A stretch of DNA of 64,000 nucleotides, from positions 1-64,000 of the forward strand of contig JABBOD010000013.1 in the NCBI GenBank assembly GCA_019351995.1, given 5' to 3'. Origin of the DNA: Acidobacteriota bacterium. Its GTDB lineage: Bacteria > Actinomycetota > Actinomycetes > Actinomycetales > Microbacteriaceae. How positions within the stretch are numbered: position 1 is the stretch's first letter; each line of letters starts with the position of its first letter. The notes beneath the pieces are model-generated. The model saw only the letters and a list, made by a program, of their open reading frames with translations. It had not been told where the DNA came from and did no database searches. Positions 33,859 through 43,096 of the stretch are shown in pieces. A program made the position numbers and the translations under genes.

Positions 33859-35597
33859 CCACGCGCCGTTCGGTCGTCAGGACGGGGATCACGGTCGCGG
33901 TCTCACTCGCGGCAACCGTGGCGCTCGCACTCGCGCCGGTCCTGGGAGCGGCGGCGACGCCCGGAGCAGCCCCCGCGCGAGCTGCCGCGGCCGGCACGCC
34001 GCTCTCGCTGGCCGTTCTGGTCCCGCTGACGGTGCGTCCGACGTCCACCGGCTTGCTCGACTCCGCCACCCTGACCGCCGACACGGCGCCGCTCGGGGTG
34101 CTGAGCCGTCAGCTCGATGCGGTGTACGACACCCCCGCCGTGATCGGGATCGATCCCATGATCATCGCCTCGATCCAGGTGCTCGGCAGCAGCGCGCCGG
34201 CGTCGGCTATCGCGTGGTTGGAGCGTCTGCGAAGCGCAAGCAACGAGACCTTCGCGCTGGCGTATGCCGACGCTGATCTGGCATCCCTAGCCCAGGCGAA
34301 TGCGCTTGACCTGGCCAACCCGCTGGGATTCGATTTCGCGATCGACCCCAGCCACTTCGGCCCAGCGAGCACTCCCAGCGCGACCCCTGCACCGACGGCG
34401 TCCGCGTCGAGCGCGGCGGTCCCGACCCCGAGTCCCACCGCGGCGACCGGCCCCCGGCCACTGCCGGTCAGCGCCGCCGACGTGCTCGCGTGGAGCTACA
34501 CGCTGAGCAACATCGCCTGGCCGGCTGAGGACACGGTGGCGACGGGCGATCTCGCTCCGCTGTCGGTGGCCGGATATCGGGATGTGGTGCTGAGTTCGAG
34601 CAACGTCTCCGGCTCCAGCTCCGGATCCGTTGATCTGGACAAGATGAGAGGGATCGTCTCGGATGCGGGGATCAGCTCGCTCGTGCGGCAAGCCACCTCC
34701 GCGACGAACCCCGCGGTGGCACAGGAAGCCGTTGGACGCCTGAACAGCGCATTGTCCGGAATGGAGGCCGTCTCGCCCGGCCGCACGGTGGTGGCCACGC
34801 TCGACCGCCAGTGGTCGTCCACCGGCACGAACCTCGACGTGCTGTTCGCCGACCTGGCGGCGCAGGCCAGCGTGCTCCAGGTCGGGCTGTCCGCGGTGCT
34901 CGCGGGAGCGCATCCGGACGCCAAGGTCGTCGACGAGGCCGAAGACAGCTCCCGGAACAACGCCGTGCGTTCGCTGCTGAACGCGAACGCCGCCGAGACC
35001 GAGTTCGCGTCGGCTGCCGTCAACCCCACCCTGGTGCTCGAACCGCGTCAGCTGCAGCTGCTCTCGGTGCTCGCCGTGAGCTGGGTGCACGGCGGCAGCG
35101 ATTGGGGCTCCACGGTGTCGGCCTTCCTGACCGCCTCGTCGACACTGCGCGCGGCCGTGCACATCGTGACCGGCAGCAACTTGTTCGTGGGAGCGGGCCG
35201 CACCAACATCCCCGTCACGGTCAGCAATGCGCTGACGGTTCCGGTGACGGTGTACGTCACGGTTTCCTCGCCGAGCTCGATCCTCCAGGTGCAGAAGCAG
35301 GGCATCGCGCTCACCGTCGAGCCCGGCTCCTCGAATAAGGCCGCCATTCCGGTGCAAGCGCTCACCAACGGCACCGTGACCACCACCGTGACCATCAGCA
35401 GCAAGACGGGTTTTCTGCTTGGCTCCGCCGACTCGGTCGAGGTGGATCTGCAGCCCGGCTGGGAGAGCGTCGGCACGACGGTGATTGTGGTGCTGTTGGT
35501 GCTGGTATTCGGCGGCGGCATCGCCCGTAACATCCTGAAGCGGCGCCGAAAGCAGCACGAGACCGTGGGAGCCCCCGCCGAGGTCGACGGTGAGTGA
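33855..35597 (+). CDS. DUF6049-family exported protein
   Basis: 580 residues from the GTG at 33855; a GTG 18 bp earlier is an alternative. A signal peptide (VRTGITVAVSLAATVALALAP) is followed by a domain of about 110 residues, a Pro/Ser/Thr-rich linker (residues about 175-205), a beta-rich C-terminal region (NIPVTVSNALTVPVTVYVTV) and one transmembrane helix near residues 542-560 with a basic cytoplasmic tail. It is conserved next to murJ in actinobacteria and probably acts in wall assembly. Its stop overlaps the murJ start region by 8 bp. Confidence 0.85.
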   Translation: MTTRRSVVRTGITVAVSLAATVALALAPVLGAAATPGAAPARAAAAGTPLSLAVLVPLTVRPTSTGLLDSATLTADTAPLGVLSRQLDAVYDTPAVIGIDPMIIASIQVLGSSAPASAIAWLERLRSASNETFALAYADADLASLAQANALDLANPLGFDFAIDPSHFGPASTPSATPAPTASASSAAVPTPSPTAATGPRPLPVSAADVLAWSYTLSNIAWPAEDTVATGDLAPLSVAGYRDVVLSSSNVSGSSSGSVDLDKMRGIVSDAGISSLVRQATSATNPAVAQEAVGRLNSALSGMEAVSPGRTVVATLDRQWSSTGTNLDVLFADLAAQASVLQVGLSAVLAGAHPDAKVVDEAEDSSRNNAVRSLLNANAAETEFASAAVNPTLVLEPRQLQLLSVLAVSWVHGGSDWGSTVSAFLTASSTLRAAVHIVTGSNLFVGAGRTNIPVTVSNALTVPVTVYVTVSSPSSILQVQKQGIALTVEPGSSNKAAIPVQALTNGTVTTTVTISSKTGFLLGSADSVEVDLQPGWESVGTTVIVVLLVLVFGGGIARNILKRRRKQHETVGAPAEVDGE

Positions 35598-37284
35598 CCC
35601 GGAGGTCCTTCCCTCCTCGACGCCTCCGCCGGCGTCCAAGCCCACGCAGCGCGGAAGCATCGGAAGGGCGAGCGCCGCCTTGGCTTCGGGAACGCTGGTC
35701 TCCCGAAGCCTCGGTTTCGTCAGCGCCGCCATGCTGGCCTGGGCGATCGGGCAACAGAATCAAGGGGCAAACGCCTTCGCAATCGCGAATCAACTGCCGA
35801 ACAACGTCTACGCGATCATCGCCGGTGGCCTCCTGAGTGCCGTTCTCGTGCCCCAGATCGTGCGGGCCGCCCGTCACGACGACGACGGTCAGACCTTCGT
35901 CAACCGTCTCGTCACGCTCGGGATCGTCGTCTTCCTCGGCGTGACGCTGCTCGCCACCCTGGGTGCACCGCTGTTGGTCACGGTGTACACCGGGCAGGGC
36001 GGCACCGCGCTGCGGGGGGACGGTGTCGCGTTGGCGGTGAGCTTCGCGTACTGGTGCCTGCCGCAGATCTTCTTCTACGCGCTCTACAGCCTGCTCGGCG
36101 AGGTGCTCAACGCTCGTGGGGTGTTCGGCCCGTTCACCTGGGCGCCGGTGCTGAACAACGTGGTCGCGATCGCCGGTCTTGTCGTGTTCGCCGTGCTCTT
36201 CGGCGTGGATCCGGCCCACCGTGATCCGGCCAGCTGGGACTCCGCGAGGATCACCGTCCTCGCCGGCAGCGCGACACTGGGGGTGACGGCGCAGGCCGTC
36301 ATTCTGATTGCCTTCTGGCGGCGAACCGGACTGCGCTACCGTCCCGACTTCCGATGGCGGGGCGTCGGCCTCGGTTCAACCGGCCGTGCCGCCGCGTGGA
36401 CGTTCGGCATGATCCTGATCACCCAACTGGCCGGCATCGTGCAGAGCCAGGTCGCGGTCTCGGCGGGGGTGAACGACCCATCGGTGGCCGTGTTGCGCAC
36501 CAGCTGGCTGATCTTCATGCTCCCGCACTCGATCGTCGCCGTGTCGATTGCCACTCCGTATTTCACGCGGATGTCCGGCCACGCCCGAGATGAACGCCTC
36601 GACCTCGTGCGAGACGATCTTTCCAGCTCGCTGCGCACGATCATTCTTCTGGTCGCCGGGGCCGGCGTCGCCCTGGCCGCTGCGGCTCTGCCCTTCGCCG
36701 CGTTCTTTGCGCACGACACCCGCGAAGTCGTGGGAATCGGGGGGGTGCTCCTCGCCTACCTGCTCGGGCTCGTGCCGTTCAGCACCCTTTTCCTGGTTCA
36801 ACGCACCTTCTACGCGCTCGGCGACACGCGCACTCCGTTCTTCGCTCAGCTCCTCCAGTCCAGCCTCTTCGTGACCGGCGCGTTGATGGTGCTGCTGTTG
36901 CCGCACTCGGCCATCGCCGCCGGGATCGCGATCGTCACCTCGGTGGCCGGGAGCATCCAGACTCTCGTCATCATCGCGTTGCTGCGACGTCGACTCGGCC
37001 GCATCGACGGCCGCCGGATGCTGCGGCGTTTCGGGAGCTACGCTCTGGCGACCCTTCCGGCCGCCGTGGTCGGCTTACTCGTGTTGTTGGCCCTCGGTGG
37101 CCTCGCCCCGATCGGCCTCGGGACCACGGGGTTTGCGCTCTCGAACAAGGTGGCCGAACTCCTCTCGGTGGTCCTCGTCGGCGGGGTGACGGGGTTGGTC
37201 TATCTCGGGGTGCTGTGGGTCGCCCGGGTTCCGGAATTGCGCGAACTGGCAGGTCCGCTGCGGCGACTCCTGACCCGCTCCTGA
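35590..37284 (+). CDS. murJ: lipid II flippase
   Basis: 564 residues, about 14 transmembrane helices of the MurJ/MviN family: ASGTLVSRSLGFVSAAMLAWAIG at the start, then NQLPNNVYAIIAGGLLSAVLVPQIVRAA. It moves lipid II across the membrane for peptidoglycan synthesis. The mycobacterial C-terminal pseudokinase and extracellular domains are absent. The GTG start lies inside the end of the DUF6049 gene, so translation is coupled. Confidence 0.94.
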   Translation: MSDPEVLPSSTPPPASKPTQRGSIGRASAALASGTLVSRSLGFVSAAMLAWAIGQQNQGANAFAIANQLPNNVYAIIAGGLLSAVLVPQIVRAARHDDDGQTFVNRLVTLGIVVFLGVTLLATLGAPLLVTVYTGQGGTALRGDGVALAVSFAYWCLPQIFFYALYSLLGEVLNARGVFGPFTWAPVLNNVVAIAGLVVFAVLFGVDPAHRDPASWDSARITVLAGSATLGVTAQAVILIAFWRRTGLRYRPDFRWRGVGLGSTGRAAAWTFGMILITQLAGIVQSQVAVSAGVNDPSVAVLRTSWLIFMLPHSIVAVSIATPYFTRMSGHARDERLDLVRDDLSSSLRTIILLVAGAGVALAAAALPFAAFFAHDTREVVGIGGVLLAYLLGLVPFSTLFLVQRTFYALGDTRTPFFAQLLQSSLFVTGALMVLLLPHSAIAAGIAIVTSVAGSIQTLVIIALLRRRLGRIDGRRMLRRFGSYALATLPAAVVGLLVLLALGGLAPIGLGTTGFALSNKVAELLSVVLVGGVTGLVYLGVLWVARVPELRELAGPLRRLLTRS

Positions 37285-37325
37285 CGGGTGGCAGGGCCGA
37301 AGCCGGTTCGCCAACGCCCTGGCGC

Positions 37326-37352
37326 GGGAATGACGCGCCCGTAGACTCGGTT
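37326..37352 (+). promoter_or_regulatory. SigR/SigH-type (thiol-oxidative stress) promoter
   Basis: GGGAAT (37326-37331), exactly 18 bases, then GTT (37350-37352). This matches the consensus GGAAT-N18-GTT of the actinobacterial thiol-stress sigma factors SigR (Streptomyces) and SigH (Mycobacterium). It lies 50 bp upstream of trxB, a known target. Confidence 0.75.
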
Positions 37353-37402
37353 GCACTGTCCGTTGGCTCCGCGAAGCGAGCCGTAGAAGGAGTTCTGACG
37401 AC

Positions 37403-38377
37403 ATGCGTCACGTCATCATCGTGGGGTCCGGTCCGGCTGGGTACACCGCAGCCATCTACGCCGCGCGCGCCAACCTCAACCCGCTGGTCATCGCGAGTTC
37501 CGTCGAGTTCGGCGGCGAGCTGATGAAGACCACCGAGGTCGAGAACTTCCCCGGGTTCCCCGATGGAGTCATGGGCCCGGATCTCATGGACAAGATGCGG
37601 GAGCAGGCCGAGAAGTTCGGGGCGGAGATCGTCTACGACGATGTCACCGGGCTCGAATTGGACGGCGACGTCAAGCGCGTCACTCTGGGCAACGGGGACG
37701 TGCACGAGGCCCTCACCGTGATCTACGCGACCGGATCTGCCTACCGCAAGCTCGGTCTTGAGGACGAAAGTCGGCTCTCCGGGTACGGCGTCTCGTGGTG
37801 CGCCACCTGCGACGGCGCTTTCTTCCGTCAGAAGAAGGTGGCGGTCATCGGCGGTGGCGACTCGGCGCTCGAAGAGGCCACCTTCCTCACGCGCTTCGCC
37901 GACACCGTGTACCTGGTGCACCGCCGCGACAAGCTCCGCGCTTCGGCGGCGCTGCAGGATCGCGCATTCGCCGACCCGAAGATCCAGTTCCTGTGGAACA
38001 AGACGGTTGCCAACGTCTACGGCGACGAGAAGGTCACCGGAATCGGCCTGATCGACACCGAGACGGGCGAGGAGACGACGCTCGACGTGACGGGGATGTT
38101 CGTGGCGATCGGTGCGGATCCGCGCACCCATCTCGTCCATGACCAGTTGGACCTGACCGCGGAGGGAACGATCGCGGTCGACGGACGAAGCTCGCGCACC
38201 AATATCGCGGGCGTCTTCGCGGCCGGCGACGTGATCGACCCGACATACAAGCAGGCGGCCACCGCCGCCGGCTCGGGCGTGGTGGCCGCGCTCGATGCCG
38301 AGAAGTACCTCGCCGAGCGGGCGCCCGAACTGCTGGCGCTCGTCGAATCCCCCGCCGCACAAGCTGCCGCGGTCTAG
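37403..38377 (+). CDS. trxB: thioredoxin reductase
   Basis: 324 residues. FAD-binding GSGPAGYTAAIYAARANL, redox-active CATC in SWCATCDGAFF (residues about 132-142), NADPH-binding VAVIGGGDSALEEA and the C-terminal FAAGDVIDPTYKQAATAAGSG. It reduces thioredoxin with NADPH. RBS AGAAGGAG. It is co-transcribed with trxA from the SigR-type promoter. Confidence 0.97.
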   Translation: MRHVIIVGSGPAGYTAAIYAARANLNPLVIASSVEFGGELMKTTEVENFPGFPDGVMGPDLMDKMREQAEKFGAEIVYDDVTGLELDGDVKRVTLGNGDVHEALTVIYATGSAYRKLGLEDESRLSGYGVSWCATCDGAFFRQKKVAVIGGGDSALEEATFLTRFADTVYLVHRRDKLRASAALQDRAFADPKIQFLWNKTVANVYGDEKVTGIGLIDTETGEETTLDVTGMFVAIGADPRTHLVHDQLDLTAEGTIAVDGRSSRTNIAGVFAAGDVIDPTYKQAATAAGSGVVAALDAEKYLAERAPELLALVESPAAQAAAV

Positions 38378-38415
38378 TTCCACTCCATCTGGCAGTCAAG
38401 AAAGAAGGAATACGG

Positions 38416-38742
38416 ATGTCCACTGCGAAAGACGTCACCGACGCCACGTTCCAGAGCGAGGTTCTGGACTCGGAGAAGACGATCATGGTCGACTTCTGGG
38501 CCGAATGGTGCGGCCCGTGTCGCGCGGTCGGACCGATCCTCGATCAGATCGCGGCCGAGCACTCCGACAAGCTCTCGATCGTCAAGCTGAACGTCGACGA
38601 CAACCCGGAGACCGCCATGAAATACGGGATCACCTCGATCCCGGCGATGAAGGTGTACCGGGGTGGCGAGGTCGTCAAGACTGTCATCGGCGCGAAGCCG
38701 AAGCCCGCTCTCGAGGCAGATCTGGCCGAGTTCCTGGCCTGA
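38416..38742 (+). CDS. trxA: thioredoxin
   Basis: 108 residues with the canonical active site WAEWCGPCRAVGP near residue 32 and the cis-Pro loop TSIPAMKVY. It reduces protein disulphides and is recycled by the TrxB encoded 38 bp upstream. A strong terminator follows. Confidence 0.97.
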   Translation: MSTAKDVTDATFQSEVLDSEKTIMVDFWAEWCGPCRAVGPILDQIAAEHSDKLSIVKLNVDDNPETAMKYGITSIPAMKVYRGGEVVKTVIGAKPKPALEADLAEFLA

Positions 38743-38781
38743 TCCCGCGCCAGGCCCCGTGAGAGGCCATTCAGACTCACC

Positions 38782-38811
38782 GGCCCCTTCCCCGTTCGCG
38801 GGGAGGGGGCC
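38782..38811 (+). terminator. terminator of trxB-trxA
   Basis: GGCCCCTTCCCC (38782-38793) pairs with GGGGAGGGGGCC (38800-38811) across GTTCGC, followed by TTGTCAGTT. Confidence 0.85.
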
Positions 38812-38860
38812 TTGTCAGTTCTGCAGATACCCTGGTGCGATATCCGACGAACGGACCAGC

Positions 38861-40165
38861 ATGGACAAGAAACAGGGCAACAACCTCGACCCGTGGTACT
38901 CGCACTACGCGGCACGCACCGCGGGACTCAGCGCATCAGAGGTCCGAGCTCTCTTCGCGGTGGCCAGCCGACCCGAGGTGGTGTCGCTCGCGGGTGGCAT
39001 GCCTTTCGTTTCCGCACTCCCGCAGGAGCTGATGCTCGATGCGGTCGAACGCACGATCCGCCATCAGGGCGCGGCAGCGCTGCAGTACGGATCCGGGCAA
39101 GGCTCGCCCAAGCTCCGGGAACAGATCCTGGATGTCATGGCGCTGGAGGGCATTCGTGCCTCCGTCGACGATGTGGTCGTGACGACCGGCTCGCAGCACG
39201 CCCTGGAACTCGTCTCGAAGCTCTTCCTCGACCCTGGTGACGTCGTGATCGCCGAGGGGCCGAGCTATGTGACGGCTCTCGTGGTGTTCCGCAGCTTCCA
39301 GGCGGATGTCGCGCACGTGCAGATGGACGAGCTCGGCCTCGTTCCGCAGTCCCTGCGCGAGACGATCGCAAGCCTGCGCGAACAGGGCAGGACGATCAAG
39401 TTCCTCTACACGATCCCCTCGTTCCAGAACCCCATGGGCGTCACGCTCAGCTGGGAGCGCCGCATGGAGGTCCTCGAGATCGCCCGTGCGAACGACATCC
39501 TGGTAGTCGAGGACAATCCATACGGTCTGCTCTACTTCGATCAGGCGCCTCCGCAGGCGATGCGTTCCGTTGACGATGACGGGGTGATCTACCTCGGCAC
39601 CTTCTCGAAGACGCTCGCCCCGGGCCTGCGCGTCGGGTGGGCACTCGCTCCCCATGCCATCCGAGAAAAACTCATTTTAGCGAACGAGGCGGCGATTCTC
39701 TCTCCCAGTTCGTTCTCGCAGGCCGTCATCTCGGAATACCTCTCGACGGCCGATTGGAAGGCGCAGATCGACACCTTCCGCGGCGTCTACCGTGAGCGCA
39801 GAGACGCCATGCTGAGCGCACTTCAGGAGCAGCTGCCCACGCTGAGTTGGACGGTGCCGACCGGTGGGTTCTACGTCTGGTTGACCCTGCCGAGCCACCT
39901 GGACTCCAAGGCGATGCTGCCCCGGGCGGTCAAGGAACTCGTGGCCTACACGCCCGGCACGGCGTTCTACGGCGATGGCGGTGGCCGGAATGCCATGCGT
40001 TTGTCGTTCTGCTATCCGGCGCCCGACTTCATCCGGGAGGGCATTCGCCGCCTCGCCATCGTGATCACCGGTGAGCTGAGCCTGCTCGAACAGTTCGCGC
40101 AAACGGGACCCCTGGCTGTGCGACCACCACAGCGCCAGGGCGTCCTGCCCCCGAGCGTTGGCTGA
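38861..40165 (+). CDS. PLP-dependent aminotransferase, LysN/MocR-like class I
   Basis: 434 residues from the ATG at 38861 (MDKKQGNNLD). SLAGGMPFVSALP, TTGSQHALELVSKLFLDPGD, Asn in PSFQNPMG, Asp/Tyr in VVEDNPYGLL and Lys in LGTFSKTLAPGLRVGW mark the 2-aminoadipate/aromatic aminotransferase group. No N-terminal GntR domain is present, so it is an enzyme, not a MocR regulator. It is conserved near parB in Microbacteriaceae. The natural substrate is unclear. Confidence 0.88.
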   Translation: MDKKQGNNLDPWYSHYAARTAGLSASEVRALFAVASRPEVVSLAGGMPFVSALPQELMLDAVERTIRHQGAAALQYGSGQGSPKLREQILDVMALEGIRASVDDVVVTTGSQHALELVSKLFLDPGDVVIAEGPSYVTALVVFRSFQADVAHVQMDELGLVPQSLRETIASLREQGRTIKFLYTIPSFQNPMGVTLSWERRMEVLEIARANDILVVEDNPYGLLYFDQAPPQAMRSVDDDGVIYLGTFSKTLAPGLRVGWALAPHAIREKLILANEAAILSPSSFSQAVISEYLSTADWKAQIDTFRGVYRERRDAMLSALQEQLPTLSWTVPTGGFYVWLTLPSHLDSKAMLPRAVKELVAYTPGTAFYGDGGGRNAMRLSFCYPAPDFIREGIRRLAIVITGELSLLEQFAQTGPLAVRPPQRQGVLPPSVG

Positions 40166-40169
40166 GCAG

Positions 40170-41132
40170 ATGACATCAGAACTCCGTCGCATCGTCGTGC
40201 TCTCCGGCGGCATCTCGCACGAACGCGACGTGTCGCTCCGGTCCGGTCGGCGTGTGGCCGACAGCCTCGCTGAGCACGGCCTCACCGTCGAGTTGCGGGA
40301 TCCGGATGCCGGACTGCTCGCCTGGCTTCGCACCGAACGGCCCGACGTGGTTTGGCCCGCCTTGCACGGCGCGTCGGGCGAGGACGGCGCGTTGCGCGGG
40401 CTCCTCGAGTTTCTCGGCATCCCCTTCGTCGGCTCGCGTTCCGCCGCCGCCCGCCTGGCCTGGGACAAGCCGACCGCCAAGATCATCGTGTCACGGGCCG
40501 GCGTCGCCACCCCTCGCTCGATCACCCTGCCCCGAGACGCATTCCGAGAGCTCGGCGCGGACGCCGTGTTCGAGGCGATCTCCGACGAGTTGCCGGTGCC
40601 GCTGGTGGTCAAGCCCGCGCAGGGCGGGTCGGCGCAGGGGGTCACCATCGTCGAAGACCGTGCCAACCTCCCGCGCGCGATGGTCGACGCCTATACCTAC
40701 GGGGATGTCGCCCTCATCGAGCAGCGAATCGCCGGGACCGAGATCGCCATCGGGATCATCGACACCGGCGACGGTCCGGTCGCGCTTCCGGCGGTCGAGA
40801 TCGAACCGCTTTCGGGCGTGTACAGCTTCGAGGCGCGCTACAACGCGGGCGAGACGCGGTTCTACGTGCCGGCGCGTATCTCCGCCGACATCGCGGATGC
40901 CGCGGCTCAGGCGGCACTCACGGCGCATCGCTCGCTCGGCCTTCGCCACCTCTCGCGCGTTGACCTCATCGTGGACGGCGCGGGCACCCCGTGGTTCCTC
41001 GAGGCGAACGTGCTGCCCGGCCTGACGGAGACCTCTCTACTGCCGCAAGCCCTCGAGGCGGCGGGCCATGATCTCGGCTGGGTCTACCAGGCCCTTGCCG
41101 AGGCGGCTGTCCGAGACGCACGACGCAACTAG
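40170..41132 (+). CDS. D-alanine-D-alanine ligase-family ATP-grasp enzyme
   Basis: 320 residues from the ATG at 40170; a TTG at 40158 is also possible. Gly-rich start VVLSGGISHERDVSLRSGR, then WPALHGASGEDGALRGLLEFLGIPFVGS, the ATP-grasp region VVKPAQGGSAQGVTIV, EIEPLSGVYSFEARYNAGET and FLEANVLPGLTETSLLPQA. The overall fold and motifs are those of Ddl, although the first loop reads GGISHERD instead of GGxSxEHE. It probably makes or recognises D-Ala-D-Ala for the wall; it may be a second, divergent Ddl. Confidence 0.8.
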   Translation: MTSELRRIVVLSGGISHERDVSLRSGRRVADSLAEHGLTVELRDPDAGLLAWLRTERPDVVWPALHGASGEDGALRGLLEFLGIPFVGSRSAAARLAWDKPTAKIIVSRAGVATPRSITLPRDAFRELGADAVFEAISDELPVPLVVKPAQGGSAQGVTIVEDRANLPRAMVDAYTYGDVALIEQRIAGTEIAIGIIDTGDGPVALPAVEIEPLSGVYSFEARYNAGETRFYVPARISADIADAAAQAALTAHRSLGLRHLSRVDLIVDGAGTPWFLEANVLPGLTETSLLPQALEAAGHDLGWVYQALAEAAVRDARRN

Positions 41133-41154
41133 CGTCCTCCGTCGCACGAGCCGC

Positions 41155-42126
41155 TCAGCGGCCGAGGTCGCCGGGAACTCCGAGCTCCGACATGATCCGG
41201 TTCAGGTCTCCGACGGTGGCAAAGTCGATCGTGATCGTGCCCTTCGTGGAGCCGAGCGTGATCTTGACGCGCGTATCGAGTCGGTCGCCGAGACGGACGG
41301 CCAGGTCATCCAGGTGATGTTGGCGACTCCCCGCGGTCGGCTTGGCGACCTTGGGCTTGGTCGGTGACACGAGTCCCGCTGCGGCCTCGGCGGCTCGGAC
41401 CGACAGATCCTCGTTGACGATCTTGTCCGCGAGGCGCTCCATGGCAGGAACCTCCCCGGCCGACAGGATCGCGCGCGCATGGCCGGCGGACAGCACCCCT
41501 GCGGCCACCCGGCGTTGGATGCCCTCCGGGAGGCGGAGCAGCCGGATCGTGTTCGCGATCTGCGAGCGTGACCGACCGATCCTCTCCGCGAGCTGTTCCT
41601 GCGTGATCCCGAAGTCGGCAAGCAGTTGTTGGTACGCGGAAGCTTCTTCGAGCGGGTTCAGCTCCGCGCGATGGAGGTTCTCGAGCAGCGCATCGCGCAG
41701 CATGACCTCATCGGCGGTGTTGCGCACCACGGCCGGAATGCTCTGCAGCCCCGCAGCCTTGCTCGCACGAAGGCGGCGCTCGCCCATGATCAGCTCGTAC
41801 TGCGGCTCGCCGGCGCCGGCGCCGGCACGCGGTCGCACCACGATGGGCTGAAGCACGCCGAACTCGCGCACCGAGACGGTGAGCTCGTTCAGCTCGTCGT
41901 CACGGAAGTCGTTTCGCGGCTGCTGCGGGTTGGGGACGATGTCATCGGGCGACAGGTTCGCGAGCCGGGCGCCCGGCACCGCAACCAGGCCGTCGGCAGG
42001 GCCTTCCGGCTGTCCCTCGCCCTCGTGAGCAGGAAAGAACACGTCAACGGGTCGGCCACCCTCCTCCGCGGTGGGGATGAGGGCGCCGATCCCACGGCCG
42101 AGGCCTGTGCGTTTCGGGGTCGCCAT
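41155..42126 (-). CDS. parB: chromosome-partitioning protein ParB
   Basis: 323 residues. A basic start (ATPKRTGLGRGIGALIP) is followed by the CTPase/NTD with NPQQPRN and GERRLRASKAAGL, the central HTH (TQEQLAERIGRSRSQIANTIRLL) and the C-terminal dimerisation domain. It binds the two parS sites in this window, spreads on DNA and loads SMC. The ATG overlaps the parA stop. Confidence 0.96.
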   Translation of the reverse strand: MATPKRTGLGRGIGALIPTAEEGGRPVDVFFPAHEGEGQPEGPADGLVAVPGARLANLSPDDIVPNPQQPRNDFRDDELNELTVSVREFGVLQPIVVRPRAGAGAGEPQYELIMGERRLRASKAAGLQSIPAVVRNTADEVMLRDALLENLHRAELNPLEEASAYQQLLADFGITQEQLAERIGRSRSQIANTIRLLRLPEGIQRRVAAGVLSAGHARAILSAGEVPAMERLADKIVNEDLSVRAAEAAAGLVSPTKPKVAKPTAGSRQHHLDDLAVRLGDRLDTRVKITLGSTKGTITIDFATVGDLNRIMSELGVPGDLGR

Positions 42127-43034
42127 CAGTTCTGCACCGCCACGTTCGTGCGAGGGCGCTCGCCGCGGCGGGCGATTTCGGATGCCGCCTCGCGATAGGA
42201 CAGGGAGCCTGGCGAGTTGCCGTCGTAGCTGATCACGCTCTGACCATAGCTGGGCGCCTCCGAGATCCTCACCGATCGTGGAATCAGGGCGCGCAACGTC
42301 TCGGCCGGAAAGTGCTCTCGAACCTCGTCGACGACCTGATTGGCGAGGTTGGTGCGGGAGTCGTACATCGTCAGCAGAATCGTCGACACCGCCAGATCAG
42401 GGTTGAGGTGCCGCTCGATGAGCTTGATGTTGTTCAGGAGCTGGCTCAAGCCTTCCAGCGCGTAGTACTCGCACTGGATGGGAATGAGCACCTCACGCGC
42501 GGCAACGAAGGCATTGATGGTCAGCAGCCCCAGCGAGGGTGGGCAGTCGATGAACACGTAGTGGTAACTCTGTTCGCCGAGGAACTGCTGCAGCGCGCCG
42601 CGAAGGCGCTGCTCGCGGGCGACGAGCGAGACCAGTTCGATTTCGGCACCCGCCAGGTGGATCGTGGCCGGGATGCAGTCCAGGCCCTCGGACTCGGGAC
42701 TGTGCTGGACGACCTCCGCCATCGAGACGTCGTTGATCAGGACGTCGTACACACTGGGTGTCTCGGCGCGGTGGTCCACCCCGAGCGCCGTGGATGCGTT
42801 GCCCTGCGGGTCGAGGTCGATTACCAGGACGCGTGCACCTGACCGGGCGAGCGCGGCGGCGAGGTTCACGGTCGAGGTGGTCTTCCCGACGCCTCCCTTC
42901 TGGTTCGCGACGGTGAAGATCCGGGTGCGGTCGGGGAGCGGCACGCTCTCTGCCGCGAGGGCACCGCGCCTGCGGGCCAACTCGGCGATCTCGCGGGCGA
43001 GCGGCGTCTGGTCGTAGCGGTTCTCGGTGCTCAC
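42126..43034 (-). CDS. parA: chromosome-partitioning ATPase ParA
   Basis: 302 residues from the GTG at 43034. Deviant Walker A NQKGGVGKTTSTVNLA near residue 48, Walker A' VLVIDLDPQGNASTAL and Walker B YVFIDCPPSLGLLT. It positions origins together with ParB. It carries a ~40-residue N-terminal extension with Arg/Ala. The GTG overlaps the TGA of a 13-codon frame that contains parS. Confidence 0.96.
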   Translation of the reverse strand: MSTENRYDQTPLAREIAELARRRGALAAESVPLPDRTRIFTVANQKGGVGKTTSTVNLAAALARSGARVLVIDLDPQGNASTALGVDHRAETPSVYDVLINDVSMAEVVQHSPESEGLDCIPATIHLAGAEIELVSLVAREQRLRGALQQFLGEQSYHYVFIDCPPSLGLLTINAFVAAREVLIPIQCEYYALEGLSQLLNNIKLIERHLNPDLAVSTILLTMYDSRTNLANQVVDEVREHFPAETLRALIPRSVRISEAPSYGQSVISYDGNSPGSLSYREAASEIARRGERPRTNVAVQN

Positions 43035-43072
43035 TGGAGCGGGATCCCTCTCGAATGTTTCACGTGAAACAT
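43031..43072 (-). CDS. 13-codon minicistron containing parS, coupled to parA
   Basis: Reads MFHVKHSRGIPLQ. Its first six codons are the parS palindrome, and its TGA overlaps the parA GTG (GTGA). No ribosome site is visible in front of it. Confidence 0.3.
   Translation of the reverse strand: MFHVKHSRGIPLQ
43056..43071. promoter_or_regulatory. parS centromere site 1
   Basis: TGTTTCACGTGAAACA is a perfect match to the universal parS consensus bound by ParB. It is 22 bp upstream of parA. Confidence 0.97.
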
Positions 43073-43096
43073 CGCTCGTGCGGTGACGGTGTCAGG

